64,000 bases of DNA from Candidatus Acidulodesulfobacterium ferriphilum (GCA_004195035.1 SGBD01000001.1:788368-852367), one strand, 5' to 3'; shown: positions 16,807 to 25,588, counted from the first letter of the stretch. Translations and numbers: made by a program. The notes: generated by a model not told the origin, from the letters alone.

Positions 16807-18462
16807 TTAAAATGCAAAAGCAAGTCCGGTTCCGAACATATCATCCTGCACCCTGTCTGTTAATAGATAGGTTGCGTATAGATAAGCATTGTAAGCTATA
16901 TTATATGTTGCCGTTAGGGTTAAGGTCTGGTCCACCCCTTCGTTCATCACACCCGAATTATTTGCATAAAAGCCGTTCTGGTATAACTCGCTGCCGGCAT
17001 TACCTAATAAATTTAAAGAATTATAAAAATATTGCGTCTTCGACATCGAATTATAATCAAAATTGTACGCCTCCTGAAGCGCTTTATGGTCCCAGCGGTA
17101 CACGGAATATTCCGCCATCAGCATGAGTCCCGTGTACATATTGTTCATAAATGAAGCCATTGCATAAACATCGATGGTACTGTAACCGTTAGATGAATTT
17201 GTAGTGCCATAGGAAGAATAACCCGCGGGGCAAGCGCCGTTCACATCGCCGGGAAAGCCGTTCATCAAGGTGCCGTTCATCATAGTCATCCAGACGGGGG
17301 TATTATTCTGTGGCAGACAAAGCTCCTGAGAAGGGAGCGAAGGGTTTCCGTAGGGATGAAAGTCTTCCTGGTGCATAGCCGTAAGACCAACTTCGCTCAT
17401 ATAACCCGGAAAGGCATAATCGATGTCAAAGCCGTCAACCCTGATTGGGTTTATCCATACAGTTGAAACACCCGGTGATGACATTCCATTGCCCATTAAA
17501 GCCCAATTCTGGTTTCCCTGTACGGGTTCGGAAACAGTAGCCCCATAATAACCGAACTCAAGCTGTCCACCGTTTTTTAATTGAAGATATTCTTTTAAAG
17601 AATATGAGTAAGTCATTGCATTAGATGTAATAGGTGACGAGGGAGTCATACCGCCCATATTCATACCCGAAGAACTTGCGCCCTGATCGTTTGTAACGGT
17701 AAACTTATACCATAAATTGTACCCCGGGGTTCCGTAAAATTCAAATCCCGGGCTTACATGATTAATTAATTTACCGCCTTCTTCATCAAAACCGATGCTG
17801 AGTCCTTGAGCGTTCATATCGGAGTACGATGGAAGAAACATGGGCATTTGCCGGTAAAAATATGGGCCTGCCGTATTCGGTTCCCCGATTTTCAAATTTA
17901 ACAAATGCGGCTTAATCCCGAAGCCGTAACCTAAATCGTTTAACGATGCCCATGTCTGGGCGTTGGTAAATGGAACATTGTTTCCGGTCGTAGCGCCGAT
18001 ATTGTTCATAACAAAGTAAGACAAAGAATCTGTAAACGGGCTGTTTAACTTAAATGCCCCTCCCGAATCTATCATGGTCGAAACACTGAAATTATCGGTA
18101 TTATTATCGGTTAGTCCAACCATTGGAAGTGTTTGAGGCAGAACATTCTCGTTTGTCGCATGGGTGTACTGAATCCATGTTGCCACGGAAAGAGGAACAG
18201 GCCACGGGTTAGGAAGCGATAACCCTTCGGTGATGGAAGTTGCATCGGCGGGCGTTCCTGTTGTATTGGGCAGCCTGAAGCCGTTTCGCCAGAATGCCCT
18301 TCCGAACGGGTTAAGGTTGGGGAAAACGGTATGGCAGACGGCGCATGCAAAGTGGTATTTCTCGGCAAATGGTGGAATTGCGCGGCTTTTTTTCGGGAAT
18401 AATGTAATTGTTAAAAGTAAAACGGAAAAGATTAAAAAAATGTACGAAGATACCTTTTTCAT
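16807..18462 (-). CDS. Outer-membrane beta-barrel protein with one N-terminal haem c site
   Basis: About 551 residues: signal peptide, then near the mature N-terminus IPPFAEKYHFACAVCHTVFP with a single CxxCH haem site and the conserved NPFGRAFWRNGFRLP block (seen in a family of exported monohaem porin-like proteins). The rest is rich in aromatic, Gly, Ser, Asn and alternating patterns typical of a beta-barrel, ending in LAFAF with a terminal Phe. Met-rich loops (for example WMTMMNGTLMNGF) are notable. ATG 18462 is chosen because GAGGT lies 5 bases upstream; the ATG 12 bases earlier contains that site. Possible role: electron or metal transfer across the outer membrane; not established. Confidence 0.6.
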   Translation of the reverse strand: MKKVSSYIFLIFSVLLLTITLFPKKSRAIPPFAEKYHFACAVCHTVFPNLNPFGRAFWRNGFRLPNTTGTPADATSITEGLSLPNPWPVPLSVATWIQYTHATNENVLPQTLPMVGLTDNNTDNFSVSTMIDSGGAFKLNSPFTDSLSYFVMNNIGATTGNNVPFTNAQTWASLNDLGYGFGIKPHLLNLKIGEPNTAGPYFYRQMPMFLPSYSDMNAQGLSIGFDEEGGKLINHVSPGFEFYGTPGYNLWYKFTVTNDQGASSSGMNMGGMTPSSPITSNAMTYSYSLKEYLQLKNGGQLEFGYYGATVSEPVQGNQNWALMGNGMSSPGVSTVWINPIRVDGFDIDYAFPGYMSEVGLTAMHQEDFHPYGNPSLPSQELCLPQNNTPVWMTMMNGTLMNGFPGDVNGACPAGYSSYGTTNSSNGYSTIDVYAMASFMNNMYTGLMLMAEYSVYRWDHKALQEAYNFDYNSMSKTQYFYNSLNLLGNAGSELYQNGFYANNSGVMNEGVDQTLTLTATYNIAYNAYLYATYLLTDRVQDDMFGTGLAFAF

Positions 18463-18548
18463 AACGAACCTCATTTTTAAGCGGTTAATTATTATTTATG
18501 GGAACTAATATAATCTTTTTCCTGACGCACTTAAATTCTACTTTAAAT

Positions 18549-18569
18549 CCCCCTCCTTTAAGGAGGGGG
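18549..18569. repeat. C/G-rich palindromic repeat
   Basis: CCCCCTCC and GGAGGGGG are separated by TTTAA, and the T/A bases can extend the stem to 10 bp. No T-run follows in either direction, so it is not a standard terminator. It resembles other C/G palindromes in this window (25636-25668). Confidence 0.6.
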
Positions 18570-18780
18570 TGAGGAAGAGTTTTTACAGTTGTGCGTTAAT
18601 TTAAATGTTAAATTAACTATAATATTAACATTAAATTAAGATTTGTCAAGTCTTAATTTAAGACAATTTAAGGCAAATTTGATATTTTTTAATTTAGGGG
18701 TAGAATAAAAAAAGATATGAAAATTTAGCGCAGATGTTAAACACCTTATAATGTGAGGTTTTGGCGTATTTTATTTTTTA

Positions 18781-18809
18781 TTGACTTGCAACATATGTAT
18801 AGATATAAT
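18781..18809 (+). promoter_or_regulatory. Sigma-70 type promoter of cydAB
   Basis: TTGACT (18781-18786), a spacer of exactly 17 bases, and a perfect TATAAT (18804-18809). The predicted start near 18816 gives a ~100-base leader. Imperfect inverted repeats (TTGCAACATATG and CGTATATGCAA) overlap the promoter and could be an operator. Confidence 0.75.
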
Positions 18810-18914
18810 CGTATATGCAATTATTACTATTAAGATATAATTACTCTTGAATAATTATTATTCAAGATATTTTGCCAATATTTAATTTCTATCTAATTTT
18901 ACATGGGGGTGTTT

Positions 18915-20330
18915 ATGGATAGTTTGGCTTTAATTCTGGCGCGGTTCCAGTTTGGAATGACGGCCTTTTTTCATTTTCTTTACCCGCCCTTAACCATCGG
19001 GCTTGGCGTGCTGCTTGTTATTGCAGAGGGAATTTATGTTTATTCGAAAAATCAGGATTACCTGAGAATTACGCGCTTTTTTGCAAAATTATTCGCAATT
19101 AACTTTGTTGTCGGCGTTGCGACAGGAATAGTTATGGAGTTTCAGTTTGGAACAAACTGGTCTCAATATTCTTCTTTTGTCGGTGCAATATTCGGCGCGC
19201 CTCTTGCCATAGAGGGCTTGTTTGCCTTTTTTATGGAATCTATTTTTATAGGTGTTATGCTGCTGGGGTGGAACAGGCTTTCGGCCAAGGCACACTGGGT
19301 ATCGACGATATTTGTGGCCTTTGGTTCGACTTTGTCGGGCGTCTGGATTCTTGTGGCAAATTCATGGATGCAAAGTCCAAGGGGTTATAAAATCGGTTCA
19401 AACGGAATACCTAAGATGACAAACTTTTGGCATGTCGTTTTTAACCCCTATTTTCCATCGGAGTTTCTCCATGTAATTGCGGGCGCATGGGAGTATTCAG
19501 CATTTTTCATGGCGGGGGTAGCTTCATGGTTTTTAATTAAAAACAGCAAAGACATGGTAATGAGAAAAGCCCTGAAAGTAGCCGTTATAGCGGGTGTGAT
19601 AATCGCGTGTCTTCAAATCGTATTGGGAGATATCAGCGCAAGAGAAGTGGTCAGGTATCAGCCGACAAAATTAGCAATGATGGAGGCGCAATGGCATTCT
19701 CAAAGATATGCCCCTGAAACGCTTTTTGCCCTGCCGAACAATAAAACCGAGTCTAACGGACCGCAAATCGGGATTCCCGGTATGTTAAGCATGCTGGCTT
19801 ATATGAATCCGGCGGCCAAAGTTATGGGTTTTAACGAATCGATAAAGTATATCAATAATAAGTATGATTTAAAGTTGACGCCGGCCATGTTCCCGCCCGT
19901 ATGGATAGTATTCTGGTCGTTTCATATTATGATGTATTTGGGGTTTTATTTTGCGGCGGTGATGATTATAGCCCTTATTCTTCTGTTAAAAAATAAACTA
20001 TACGACAGCCGAAAAATGTTAAAAGTTTTTTGGTTTTCGACATTTTTACCGCTTATAGCGTTAGAACTTGGCTGGTTTACGACGGAGATAGGGCGGCAGC
20101 CCTTTACCGTTTACGGACTGCTTACGACCGTAAAGTCCGTATCGCCCAATGTCAGCGCATTGGAGGTAGGGTTATCCTTGTTTATGTTTGTGATGATATA
20201 TATAACCCTTGCCGCGTTTGCTATTTTCTTATTTAAAAAGGAACTAAACGAAAGACTGAAAGGGAAGGATGAACTTGCCGGCGAGGTAAGCGGCATGGCC
20301 GGCGCAAAAGCTAAGGAGGTGCTGTCATGA
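18915..20330 (+). CDS. cydA: CydA, cytochrome bd quinol oxidase subunit I
   Basis: 471 residues with about nine helices. The haem b595 ligand His is at residue 20 (FFHFLYPPLTIG). The acidic pair lies in LAIEGLFAFFMES, and GRQPFTVYG is the conserved GRQPW-type block with Phe in place of Trp. The Q-loop is short compared with E. coli CydA (522 residues), as in CioA-like or Bacillus-type enzymes. It oxidises quinol and reduces O2 to water in the cytoplasmic membrane with high affinity, which would protect nitrogenase and NO/N2O enzymes. GGGGG lies 5 bases before ATG 18915, so this start is preferred to the ATG 12 bases upstream. Confidence 0.95.
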   Translation: MDSLALILARFQFGMTAFFHFLYPPLTIGLGVLLVIAEGIYVYSKNQDYLRITRFFAKLFAINFVVGVATGIVMEFQFGTNWSQYSSFVGAIFGAPLAIEGLFAFFMESIFIGVMLLGWNRLSAKAHWVSTIFVAFGSTLSGVWILVANSWMQSPRGYKIGSNGIPKMTNFWHVVFNPYFPSEFLHVIAGAWEYSAFFMAGVASWFLIKNSKDMVMRKALKVAVIAGVIIACLQIVLGDISAREVVRYQPTKLAMMEAQWHSQRYAPETLFALPNNKTESNGPQIGIPGMLSMLAYMNPAAKVMGFNESIKYINNKYDLKLTPAMFPPVWIVFWSFHIMMYLGFYFAAVMIIALILLLKNKLYDSRKMLKVFWFSTFLPLIALELGWFTTEIGRQPFTVYGLLTTVKSVSPNVSALEVGLSLFMFVMIYITLAAFAIFLFKKELNERLKGKDELAGEVSGMAGAKAKEVLS

Positions 20331-21343
20331 ACTTAAACATATTGTGGTTCATTTTGGTTGCGGTTTTAATTTTGGGCTGGTCGGTTATGGATGGTTTTGA
20401 TTACGGCGTCGGCGGGCTTTTAAGGTTTATATCCAAAAATGATGATGAAAGAAGATATGTAATGAATGCGATAGGCCCAGTTTGGGAAGGGAATCAGGTT
20501 TGGTTGATATTAGGCGGCGGAGCGGTTTTTGCGGCTTTCCCGCGGGTTTACGCTTCCGTTTTCAGCGGGTTTTATCTCGCGTTTATGCTTGTCGTATGGC
20601 TGATAATATTTAGAGCGGTTTCTTTTGAATTTAGAAGCAGGGTGGAAAGTAAAAGCTGGAGAAATTTTTGGGATACCGATATCACCGTTACGGGCCTCGG
20701 CATCTCTTTATTGCTTGGCGTCGCGATAGCCAACATCTTAATGGGCGTTCCTTTAAATAAAGACCACATAGATTATCAATCGCTTTTTAGTTTATTGAAT
20801 ATTTTTGGCCTGACGGGGGGACTTCTGTCGCTATCGATGTTTTTGATGCACGGTTCAGCTTATCTTATTATGAAAACCGAGGGAGAGATTCAAAAGAGGG
20901 CAAGGGTTTTTGCGTCAGGATTTGCTTACGCATATATTATCTTTACAATATTATTTTTATTGCTCTCTTTGGTATTTGCGCAAAGGCTTGCAAACAACAG
21001 CTTTGGCATTATAGGGGATATTGTTCCGGTTATTATGATAATCGGCGGAATCGGCGTTATCGTATCGGCTAAATCATTAAGCGATATTAAGCCGTTTGCT
21101 TACTCTGTGCTTGGAATCGTAGGAGCGGTTGCGAGCTTAGCCGTCGGGATATTTCCCGATATCGTTCCGTCGTCCATAAATCCGGAATACAGCCTTAATA
21201 TTTATAATTCCGCATCGAATCACCTTACGCTTTTTGTAATGCTCATAGCGACTATTATCGGACTTCCGCTTGTTTTGATATATGCATTTTATGCGTATAA
21301 AAAGTTTGGATTGAAGGTTAAAATGGATGAAAGCAGTTATTAA
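20327..21343 (+). CDS. cydB: CydB, cytochrome bd quinol oxidase subunit II
   Basis: 338 residues with about eight helices, opening with the family pattern GWSVMDGFDYGVGGL and containing GPVWEGNQVWLI. It pairs with CydA to form the oxidase. The start overlaps the cydA stop (ATGA), so translation is coupled. AAGGAGGTG lies just upstream. A clear terminator follows. No CydX-type small subunit gene is visible downstream. Confidence 0.95.
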   Translation: MNLNILWFILVAVLILGWSVMDGFDYGVGGLLRFISKNDDERRYVMNAIGPVWEGNQVWLILGGGAVFAAFPRVYASVFSGFYLAFMLVVWLIIFRAVSFEFRSRVESKSWRNFWDTDITVTGLGISLLLGVAIANILMGVPLNKDHIDYQSLFSLLNIFGLTGGLLSLSMFLMHGSAYLIMKTEGEIQKRARVFASGFAYAYIIFTILFLLLSLVFAQRLANNSFGIIGDIVPVIMIIGGIGVIVSAKSLSDIKPFAYSVLGIVGAVASLAVGIFPDIVPSSINPEYSLNIYNSASNHLTLFVMLIATIIGLPLVLIYAFYAYKKFGLKVKMDESSY

Positions 21344-21354
21344 CATTTTGTGGG

Positions 21355-21402
21355 TGCCCTATAATTAAATTAATCCCTTTAATTTTTATAGGGCATTTTT
21401 TT
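21355..21402 (+). terminator. Intrinsic terminator of cydAB
   Basis: A 10-bp stem TGCCCTATAA / TTATAGGGCA (21355-21364 with 21386-21395), a 21-base AT-rich loop and seven T directly after the stem. Confidence 0.8.
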
Positions 21403-21486
21403 AATATCAGCAGGATTTGGGTTTATATAGCCTTTTCGCATTAAATGGTTTATAATGTTATGTAGGTTTTATTTTGAGGTGTATAT

Positions 21487-21930
21487 ATGAAGATTTCAAG
21501 AGCCAGCGATTATGCTATTAGAGGCTTGGTTTATATGGCAAAAAAGCCGGCAGGAAGTATATGTTTTGTAAAAGATATTGCTAAAAATACCGATTCACCC
21601 GCTTCTTTTATGTCTAAGATTTTTCAATCTCTGGCAAAAAGCGGTCTTGTACATTCTTTTATCGGAACGAAAGGCGGGTTTACGTTTAACATTCCGCCCG
21701 AAAATATTACCATAAAAATGATTGTCGAAATTATAGACGGTCCTGTTGTTTTAAATAGATGCGTCGTTAATAAATCATCCTGCCGGAATGTGGGCAATTG
21801 CGATGTGCATTTTATGTGGGCCGATATTCAAAAAATGCTCACAAAAGCCTTAAGTTCTTATTCTATTGCCGATTTTGCAAGTAATACGCATAAAAATAAG
21901 CTGTCGGAATACGATTTAAATTTTTCTTAG
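21487..21930 (+). CDS. Rrf2-family transcriptional regulator
   Basis: 147 residues. The N-terminal winged helix starts MKISRASDYAIRGLVYMA, typical of Rrf2 proteins, with GTKGGFTF for the wing. The cluster-binding loop has three cysteines, C-x6-C-x5-C, and then the conserved MWADIQ-type helix. Family members (IscR, NsrR, RsrR) carry an Fe-S cluster sensed by NO, iron or redox state. Its position next to ric and nor favours an NsrR-like NO sensor, though the three-cysteine spacing alone cannot separate NsrR from IscR. It ends 4 bases into the converging ric gene. Confidence 0.8.
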   Translation: MKISRASDYAIRGLVYMAKKPAGSICFVKDIAKNTDSPASFMSKIFQSLAKSGLVHSFIGTKGGFTFNIPPENITIKMIVEIIDGPVVLNRCVVNKSSCRNVGNCDVHFMWADIQKMLTKALSSYSIADFASNTHKNKLSEYDLNFS

Positions 21931-22616
21931 ATTTTTTTAAAAAGTATATTGTTTTCCAAATGTATATGAATCATTATGTCGTCTGAAATATTCTTTAGCA
22001 GTTTGTAAGCGTGCCTGTAAGAAGCGCAGGCATCTTCGGGACTTAAGTAGCCGGAACTTAAAAAATTCATCTCCTTAAGAATATGCCCGACATATTCGTG
22101 GTCGTATTCCGCATCGTTTATTTCTCCCATAATCCCGCCGGTTTCCTGGTTTTTTATATGCTGGAAAAGCTCCTTTTCCTCTTTATCTAAATGAATAATT
22201 AAAGCCTGCGACATTTTTATAAAAAGTTCCCTTATTCTGATAAGTTCCCGATGGCGGTCTCCGTGAACATGGGCAATCTTTTCTACATATTCCGTTGCTT
22301 CGGGAAGATGAATTCTTAAAAATGTGTGATGAATATTAACTATGTAATCGATTAAAAAATCTGTATTCCAATTGTTCGCTCTTTGATTTGAAACATAATT
22401 TTTGTCCTTCTCCAGACCGCGTTCCTTAACGGCGTTTAATTCGTTGGCGATAAATTTTTCGTCTATGCCGGATTCTTCACATGCCTCTTTTAATGTTTTA
22501 TTGCCGCCGCAGCAAAAATCGACGCCGTATTTTTTGAATACCTCTATCTTTTCAGGGTTTTCTGATGCAATTTCGCCGACGCTCCTTAAAAATAAATCAT
22601 CCGCATCTCTTCTCAT
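21927..22616 (-). CDS. ric: RIC/ScdA/YtfE-type iron-sulfur cluster repair di-iron protein
   Basis: 229 residues. The N-terminal DUF542 domain shows FKKYGVDFCCGGNKTL with the paired Cys. A hemerythrin-like domain follows with the di-iron ligands in NIHHTFLRIHLPE, HGDRHREL, HLDKEEKELF, YDHEYVG and HIHLENNILF. RIC proteins repair Fe-S clusters damaged by NO or oxidants. It is transcribed away from the cytochrome c-nor operon across a 255-base gap that holds two CRP-type boxes; AAAGGAG lies 8 bases before the ATG. The NO-reductase neighbour supports an NO-stress role. Confidence 0.9.
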   Translation of the reverse strand: MRRDADDLFLRSVGEIASENPEKIEVFKKYGVDFCCGGNKTLKEACEESGIDEKFIANELNAVKERGLEKDKNYVSNQRANNWNTDFLIDYIVNIHHTFLRIHLPEATEYVEKIAHVHGDRHRELIRIRELFIKMSQALIIHLDKEEKELFQHIKNQETGGIMGEINDAEYDHEYVGHILKEMNFLSSGYLSPEDACASYRHAYKLLKNISDDIMIHIHLENNILFKKI

Positions 22617-22687
22617 TTTTGTTTCTCCTTTTATTTACCGGTTAAATCTTATCCTAAATTTTATTATCTTAAAATTTTAACCGTTAA

Positions 22688-22707
22688 TATATGATTTTTA
22701 TCACATA
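22688..22707 (-). promoter_or_regulatory. CRP/FNR-type operator of ric
   Basis: TATATGAT-TTTT-ATCACATA: inverted repeat TGAT-N4-ATCA at 22692-22703. On the minus strand GATAAT (22668-22663, 5 of 6 to TATAAT) begins 29.5 bases from the box centre, so the box would centre at -41.5, the class-II activator position. The predicted start is near 22656. Confidence 0.7.
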
Positions 22708-22742
22708 AATAAAATAATTTTATAAAAATTAAATTATTAAAT

Positions 22743-22760
22743 TTGTGACAAAAGTCATAA
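22743..22760 (+). promoter_or_regulatory. CRP/HcpR-type operator of the cytochrome c-nor operon
   Basis: TTGTGAC-AAAA-GTCATAA with its centre at 22751.5. A perfect TATAAT occupies 22781-22786, starting 29.5 bases from the centre, so the box would sit at -41.5 for a start near 22793. No -35 hexamer is present, as expected of a class-II activated promoter. Confidence 0.75.
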
Positions 22761-22871
22761 CATTTATTTTTTATATTTTTTATAATCAGGGAAACTTGAA
22801 TTGTCGCTGCATTATTGTCGGGTTTAAATTCAAATTAATTTATAATACTATTTTATTTTTTAGCAAAAAAA

Positions 22872-23294
22872 ATGATTATGCCAAAGAATAATAAAAATAT
22901 TATTAAAATAGGTATTTTCGTTTCCCTCGGACTTATTCTCATTTTAGCCGTACCTGTTTTAGCCTTATTGGTTTTTATGAAAACCTCTAACGGAAGCAAT
23001 TTAAAAAACCTTAAAACTAAAAACGGCAGAGCTATATTTTATAATTTAGGGTGTGTCAAATGTCATAACATAAGGGCTTTAAATATTAAAGGGGGACATG
23101 TCGGCCCCGACCTTTCAGGTGCGTATTCCAATGTCGAAAAAGTTTACAGAAAAAGCCTGAACGATTTTTTGAAAAATCCGGCCGGAACGATGTATTTTAT
23201 TTTGATGTTTAATCATCTGAGCAAAGAAAATAGAAAAATTATAATAGCCGAATTAAAAAAGGCGCAAACGATAGAAAATAAAAATAAAAAATAA
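22872..23294 (+). CDS. Membrane-anchored monohaem cytochrome c next to NO reductase (NorC-like position)
   Basis: 140 residues: one N-terminal anchor helix (~residues 10-33), a single CVKCH haem site near residue 57, GPDLSGAY typical of class-I cytochromes c, and a possible axial Met in GTMYF or ILMF. It is followed 14 bases downstream by a quinol-type NO reductase. In cNor systems NorC plays this part, but the large subunit here already carries the qNor N-terminal extension, so the cytochrome may be an extra donor or an ancestral remnant. No strong ribosome-binding site is visible before the first ATG; a second ATG two codons later is possible. Confidence 0.7.
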   Translation: MIMPKNNKNIIKIGIFVSLGLILILAVPVLALLVFMKTSNGSNLKNLKTKNGRAIFYNLGCVKCHNIRALNIKGGHVGPDLSGAYSNVEKVYRKSLNDFLKNPAGTMYFILMFNHLSKENRKIIIAELKKAQTIENKNKK

Positions 23295-23308
23295 AAGGAG
23301 GAGTGTTT

Positions 23309-25588
23309 ATGAGCAAAAGCATTTATTATGATGAAAAATCGGTAAACAAATTTTTAAAGATCACGTTATCGCTTACGATTATAGTTCTTGTCGCCATATT
23401 GGTTTACGGAACGTTTAAGGTATATTACGGCGCTCCGCCAATACCTGGACAGGTAATAAGCGCTAAGGGTAAGACCCTTTTTACGGGACAGGATATCGTT
23501 GCAGGCAAAGCAAGGTTTCAGGAATTCGACCTGATGGATTATGGCAGTATTTACGGGAACGGCGCATATTTCGGGCCGGATTTTACCGACCAGTATCTTC
23601 ACAGGGAGGTTAAATATTACCGCGATTTCGAGTCGCAAAAACTTTATAAAAAGCCTTATAACCAAATTTCCCCGCGTGACAGGGATTATATAAAATCACT
23701 TGTAATATCAAAGATAAAGAAAAATAGATTTTCTTCGGCAGGAAATGTTCTCACATACACTCCGGGCGAGATATATGCCTTCGACAAAATTCAAAAAAGG
23801 ATTGAAAATCTTTATACGAACGGCAATCCCAAATTGGGAATCGGTAAAGATTTAGTTCCTTCAAAATATGATATAAAAAGAATAGTCGAATTTTATTCAT
23901 GGGCGGCATGGAGCGCGGGAACGTTAAGGCCGGGCGTTGACCATACTTACACCAATAATTGGCCGTATAACAGAGGGGCGGGCAATGTTCCGCCGACTTA
24001 TCTCTATACTTGGACATTTGCTTCCATAGCCGTTTTTATTGCATTAGCAGGACTTGTCATCTGGTTTTTCCTTACCTATATTTCTCCCGGCTGGCAGGAG
24101 GCTCCGGCAATGCTTGATAACTGGAAGCCGATGGAAGACTTGGGCAATTTTAAAATCACTCATTCAATGAAAAAAGCAGGCAAATATTTTTTCTTAGGCG
24201 CTTTCTTATTAGGTTTGCAAATAATAGCAGGTATGCTTTTAGCTCACTATTATGCCGAAAGGTCTTCATTTTTTGGCATAAATACCCTTACGATACTTCC
24301 TTTTAATATCGTTAAATCATGGCACATCCAGCTTGCAATTCTTTTCATCGCTTCGATGTGGCTCGGCGCAGGCATATTTGTTTCGAAATATATAGGCGGC
24401 GGAAAAGAACCTAAATGGCAATCCTTTCTCATTGATTTTCTATGGTGGGCATTATTAATCGACGGGGTTGCAGCCCTTATAGGAATGTATCTTGGCGCAA
24501 AAGGCTATTTTCACAAAGGTCTATGGTTTTTTATCGGCAATCAGGGTCTTGAATATTTACAATTAGGCAGACTTAATCAGATTATAGTGTTTGTCGGTCT
24601 GTTACTCTGGGTTGTTATACTTTACAGGGCATTAAAACCTAATTTTATAAAAAATACCGATAAATGGAGCGTTGAATGGCTCCTTTTAATCAGCGCGTCA
24701 ACTATCGGCTTAATGTATGTGTTTGGGATGTTTCCTTTAGCGTGGATTCTCAAAAACTGGACGATTACCGATTTTTGGAGATGGTGGGTCGTTCATCTAT
24801 GGGTTGAGGGGACATTTGAATTCTTTGCGGTTGTGGTTATAGGTTATTTCTTTCTTGCTCAGGGTCTCGTAAAAAGACAGACAATCGAAAACACCCTGCT
24901 TCTTGAAATACTCCTTATATTTTTGGGAGGAATTATCGGAACGGGGCATCATTTTTATTTTATCGGCGATGCCTCGATATGGATAGCTCTCGGTTCGATG
25001 TTTTCGTTTCTTGAGGTTATCCCGCTTTTACTTTTAACAATGCAGGCTGTTTATGAAAAAAATGTTTTAGTAAAGGCAGGGAAAGAATTTCCGCAGGATT
25101 TGTCGTTTAAATATTTAGAGGCTTCGACATTCTGGAACTTCGTCGGCGCCGGTGTTTTCGGGTCATTAATCAACACCCCGCTTATGAATTATTACGAACA
25201 TGGTCAGTATCTGACGATAAACCATGGACATACGGCTTTATTCGGCGTCTTTGGCCTTTTAGGAATTGCCTTAAGCTATTATGTCCTGAGGATGATTGTC
25301 GAACCTTCTAAATGGAGCGATAAAGCCGGTAGAATAGCTTTGTGGTGCTTTAATGCAGGTATGATTCTATGGGTGATTTTAAATTTTCTGCCGGAAGGAT
25401 TTATGCAGTTTGCGGCATCCGTAAAACACGGTTACTGGTATTCGAGAAGCATTTACTTTTATGATAAGACCGACATGTGGCTGTGGTTAAGATCGCCCGG
25501 AGACCTTGTATTTACGATAGGCGTTCTGGTTCTTTTTATAGATATAACAATAAAACTTCTACAGGTTAAAAAATCGGTAAAAGAATAA
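23309..25588 (+). CDS. norZ: Quinol-type nitric-oxide reductase (qNor, NorZ)
   Basis: 759 residues. An N-terminal helix and a long periplasmic domain (GKARFQEFDLMDYGS, the qNor NorC-like extension without a haem site) lead into a 12-14 helix NorB core. The haem and FeB ligands lie in KSWHIQLAI, VHLWVEGTFEF, GTGHHFYFIG and NHGHTALFG; the Glu residues of VEGTFE are characteristic of NO reductases as opposed to oxidases. It reduces 2 NO to N2O using quinol, supplying the nos system. AGGAGGAG lies 5 bases before ATG 23309; a GTG 6 bases earlier overlaps that site. Transcription probably starts upstream of the small cytochrome gene. Confidence 0.93.
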   Translation: MSKSIYYDEKSVNKFLKITLSLTIIVLVAILVYGTFKVYYGAPPIPGQVISAKGKTLFTGQDIVAGKARFQEFDLMDYGSIYGNGAYFGPDFTDQYLHREVKYYRDFESQKLYKKPYNQISPRDRDYIKSLVISKIKKNRFSSAGNVLTYTPGEIYAFDKIQKRIENLYTNGNPKLGIGKDLVPSKYDIKRIVEFYSWAAWSAGTLRPGVDHTYTNNWPYNRGAGNVPPTYLYTWTFASIAVFIALAGLVIWFFLTYISPGWQEAPAMLDNWKPMEDLGNFKITHSMKKAGKYFFLGAFLLGLQIIAGMLLAHYYAERSSFFGINTLTILPFNIVKSWHIQLAILFIASMWLGAGIFVSKYIGGGKEPKWQSFLIDFLWWALLIDGVAALIGMYLGAKGYFHKGLWFFIGNQGLEYLQLGRLNQIIVFVGLLLWVVILYRALKPNFIKNTDKWSVEWLLLISASTIGLMYVFGMFPLAWILKNWTITDFWRWWVVHLWVEGTFEFFAVVVIGYFFLAQGLVKRQTIENTLLLEILLIFLGGIIGTGHHFYFIGDASIWIALGSMFSFLEVIPLLLLTMQAVYEKNVLVKAGKEFPQDLSFKYLEASTFWNFVGAGVFGSLINTPLMNYYEHGQYLTINHGHTALFGVFGLLGIALSYYVLRMIVEPSKWSDKAGRIALWCFNAGMILWVILNFLPEGFMQFAASVKHGYWYSRSIYFYDKTDMWLWLRSPGDLVFTIGVLVLFIDITIKLLQVKKSVKE

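Larger units (their letters stand above)
18463..18914. promoter_or_regulatory. Regulatory gap between the barrel cytochrome and cydA
   Basis: 452 bases without a gene. Contents: a C/G hairpin at 18549-18569, overlapping inverted repeats including GTCTTAATTTAAGAC (18650-18664) and AATTAAGA/TCTTAATT around a TTTGTCAAG loop, and the cydA promoter at 18781-18809. The overlapping repeats look like an operator or alternative hairpins. Confidence 0.55.

Noticed and set aside
18549-18569. Intrinsic terminator
   Set aside because: The stem is strong but no T-run follows on either strand; it is better treated as a dispersed palindrome.
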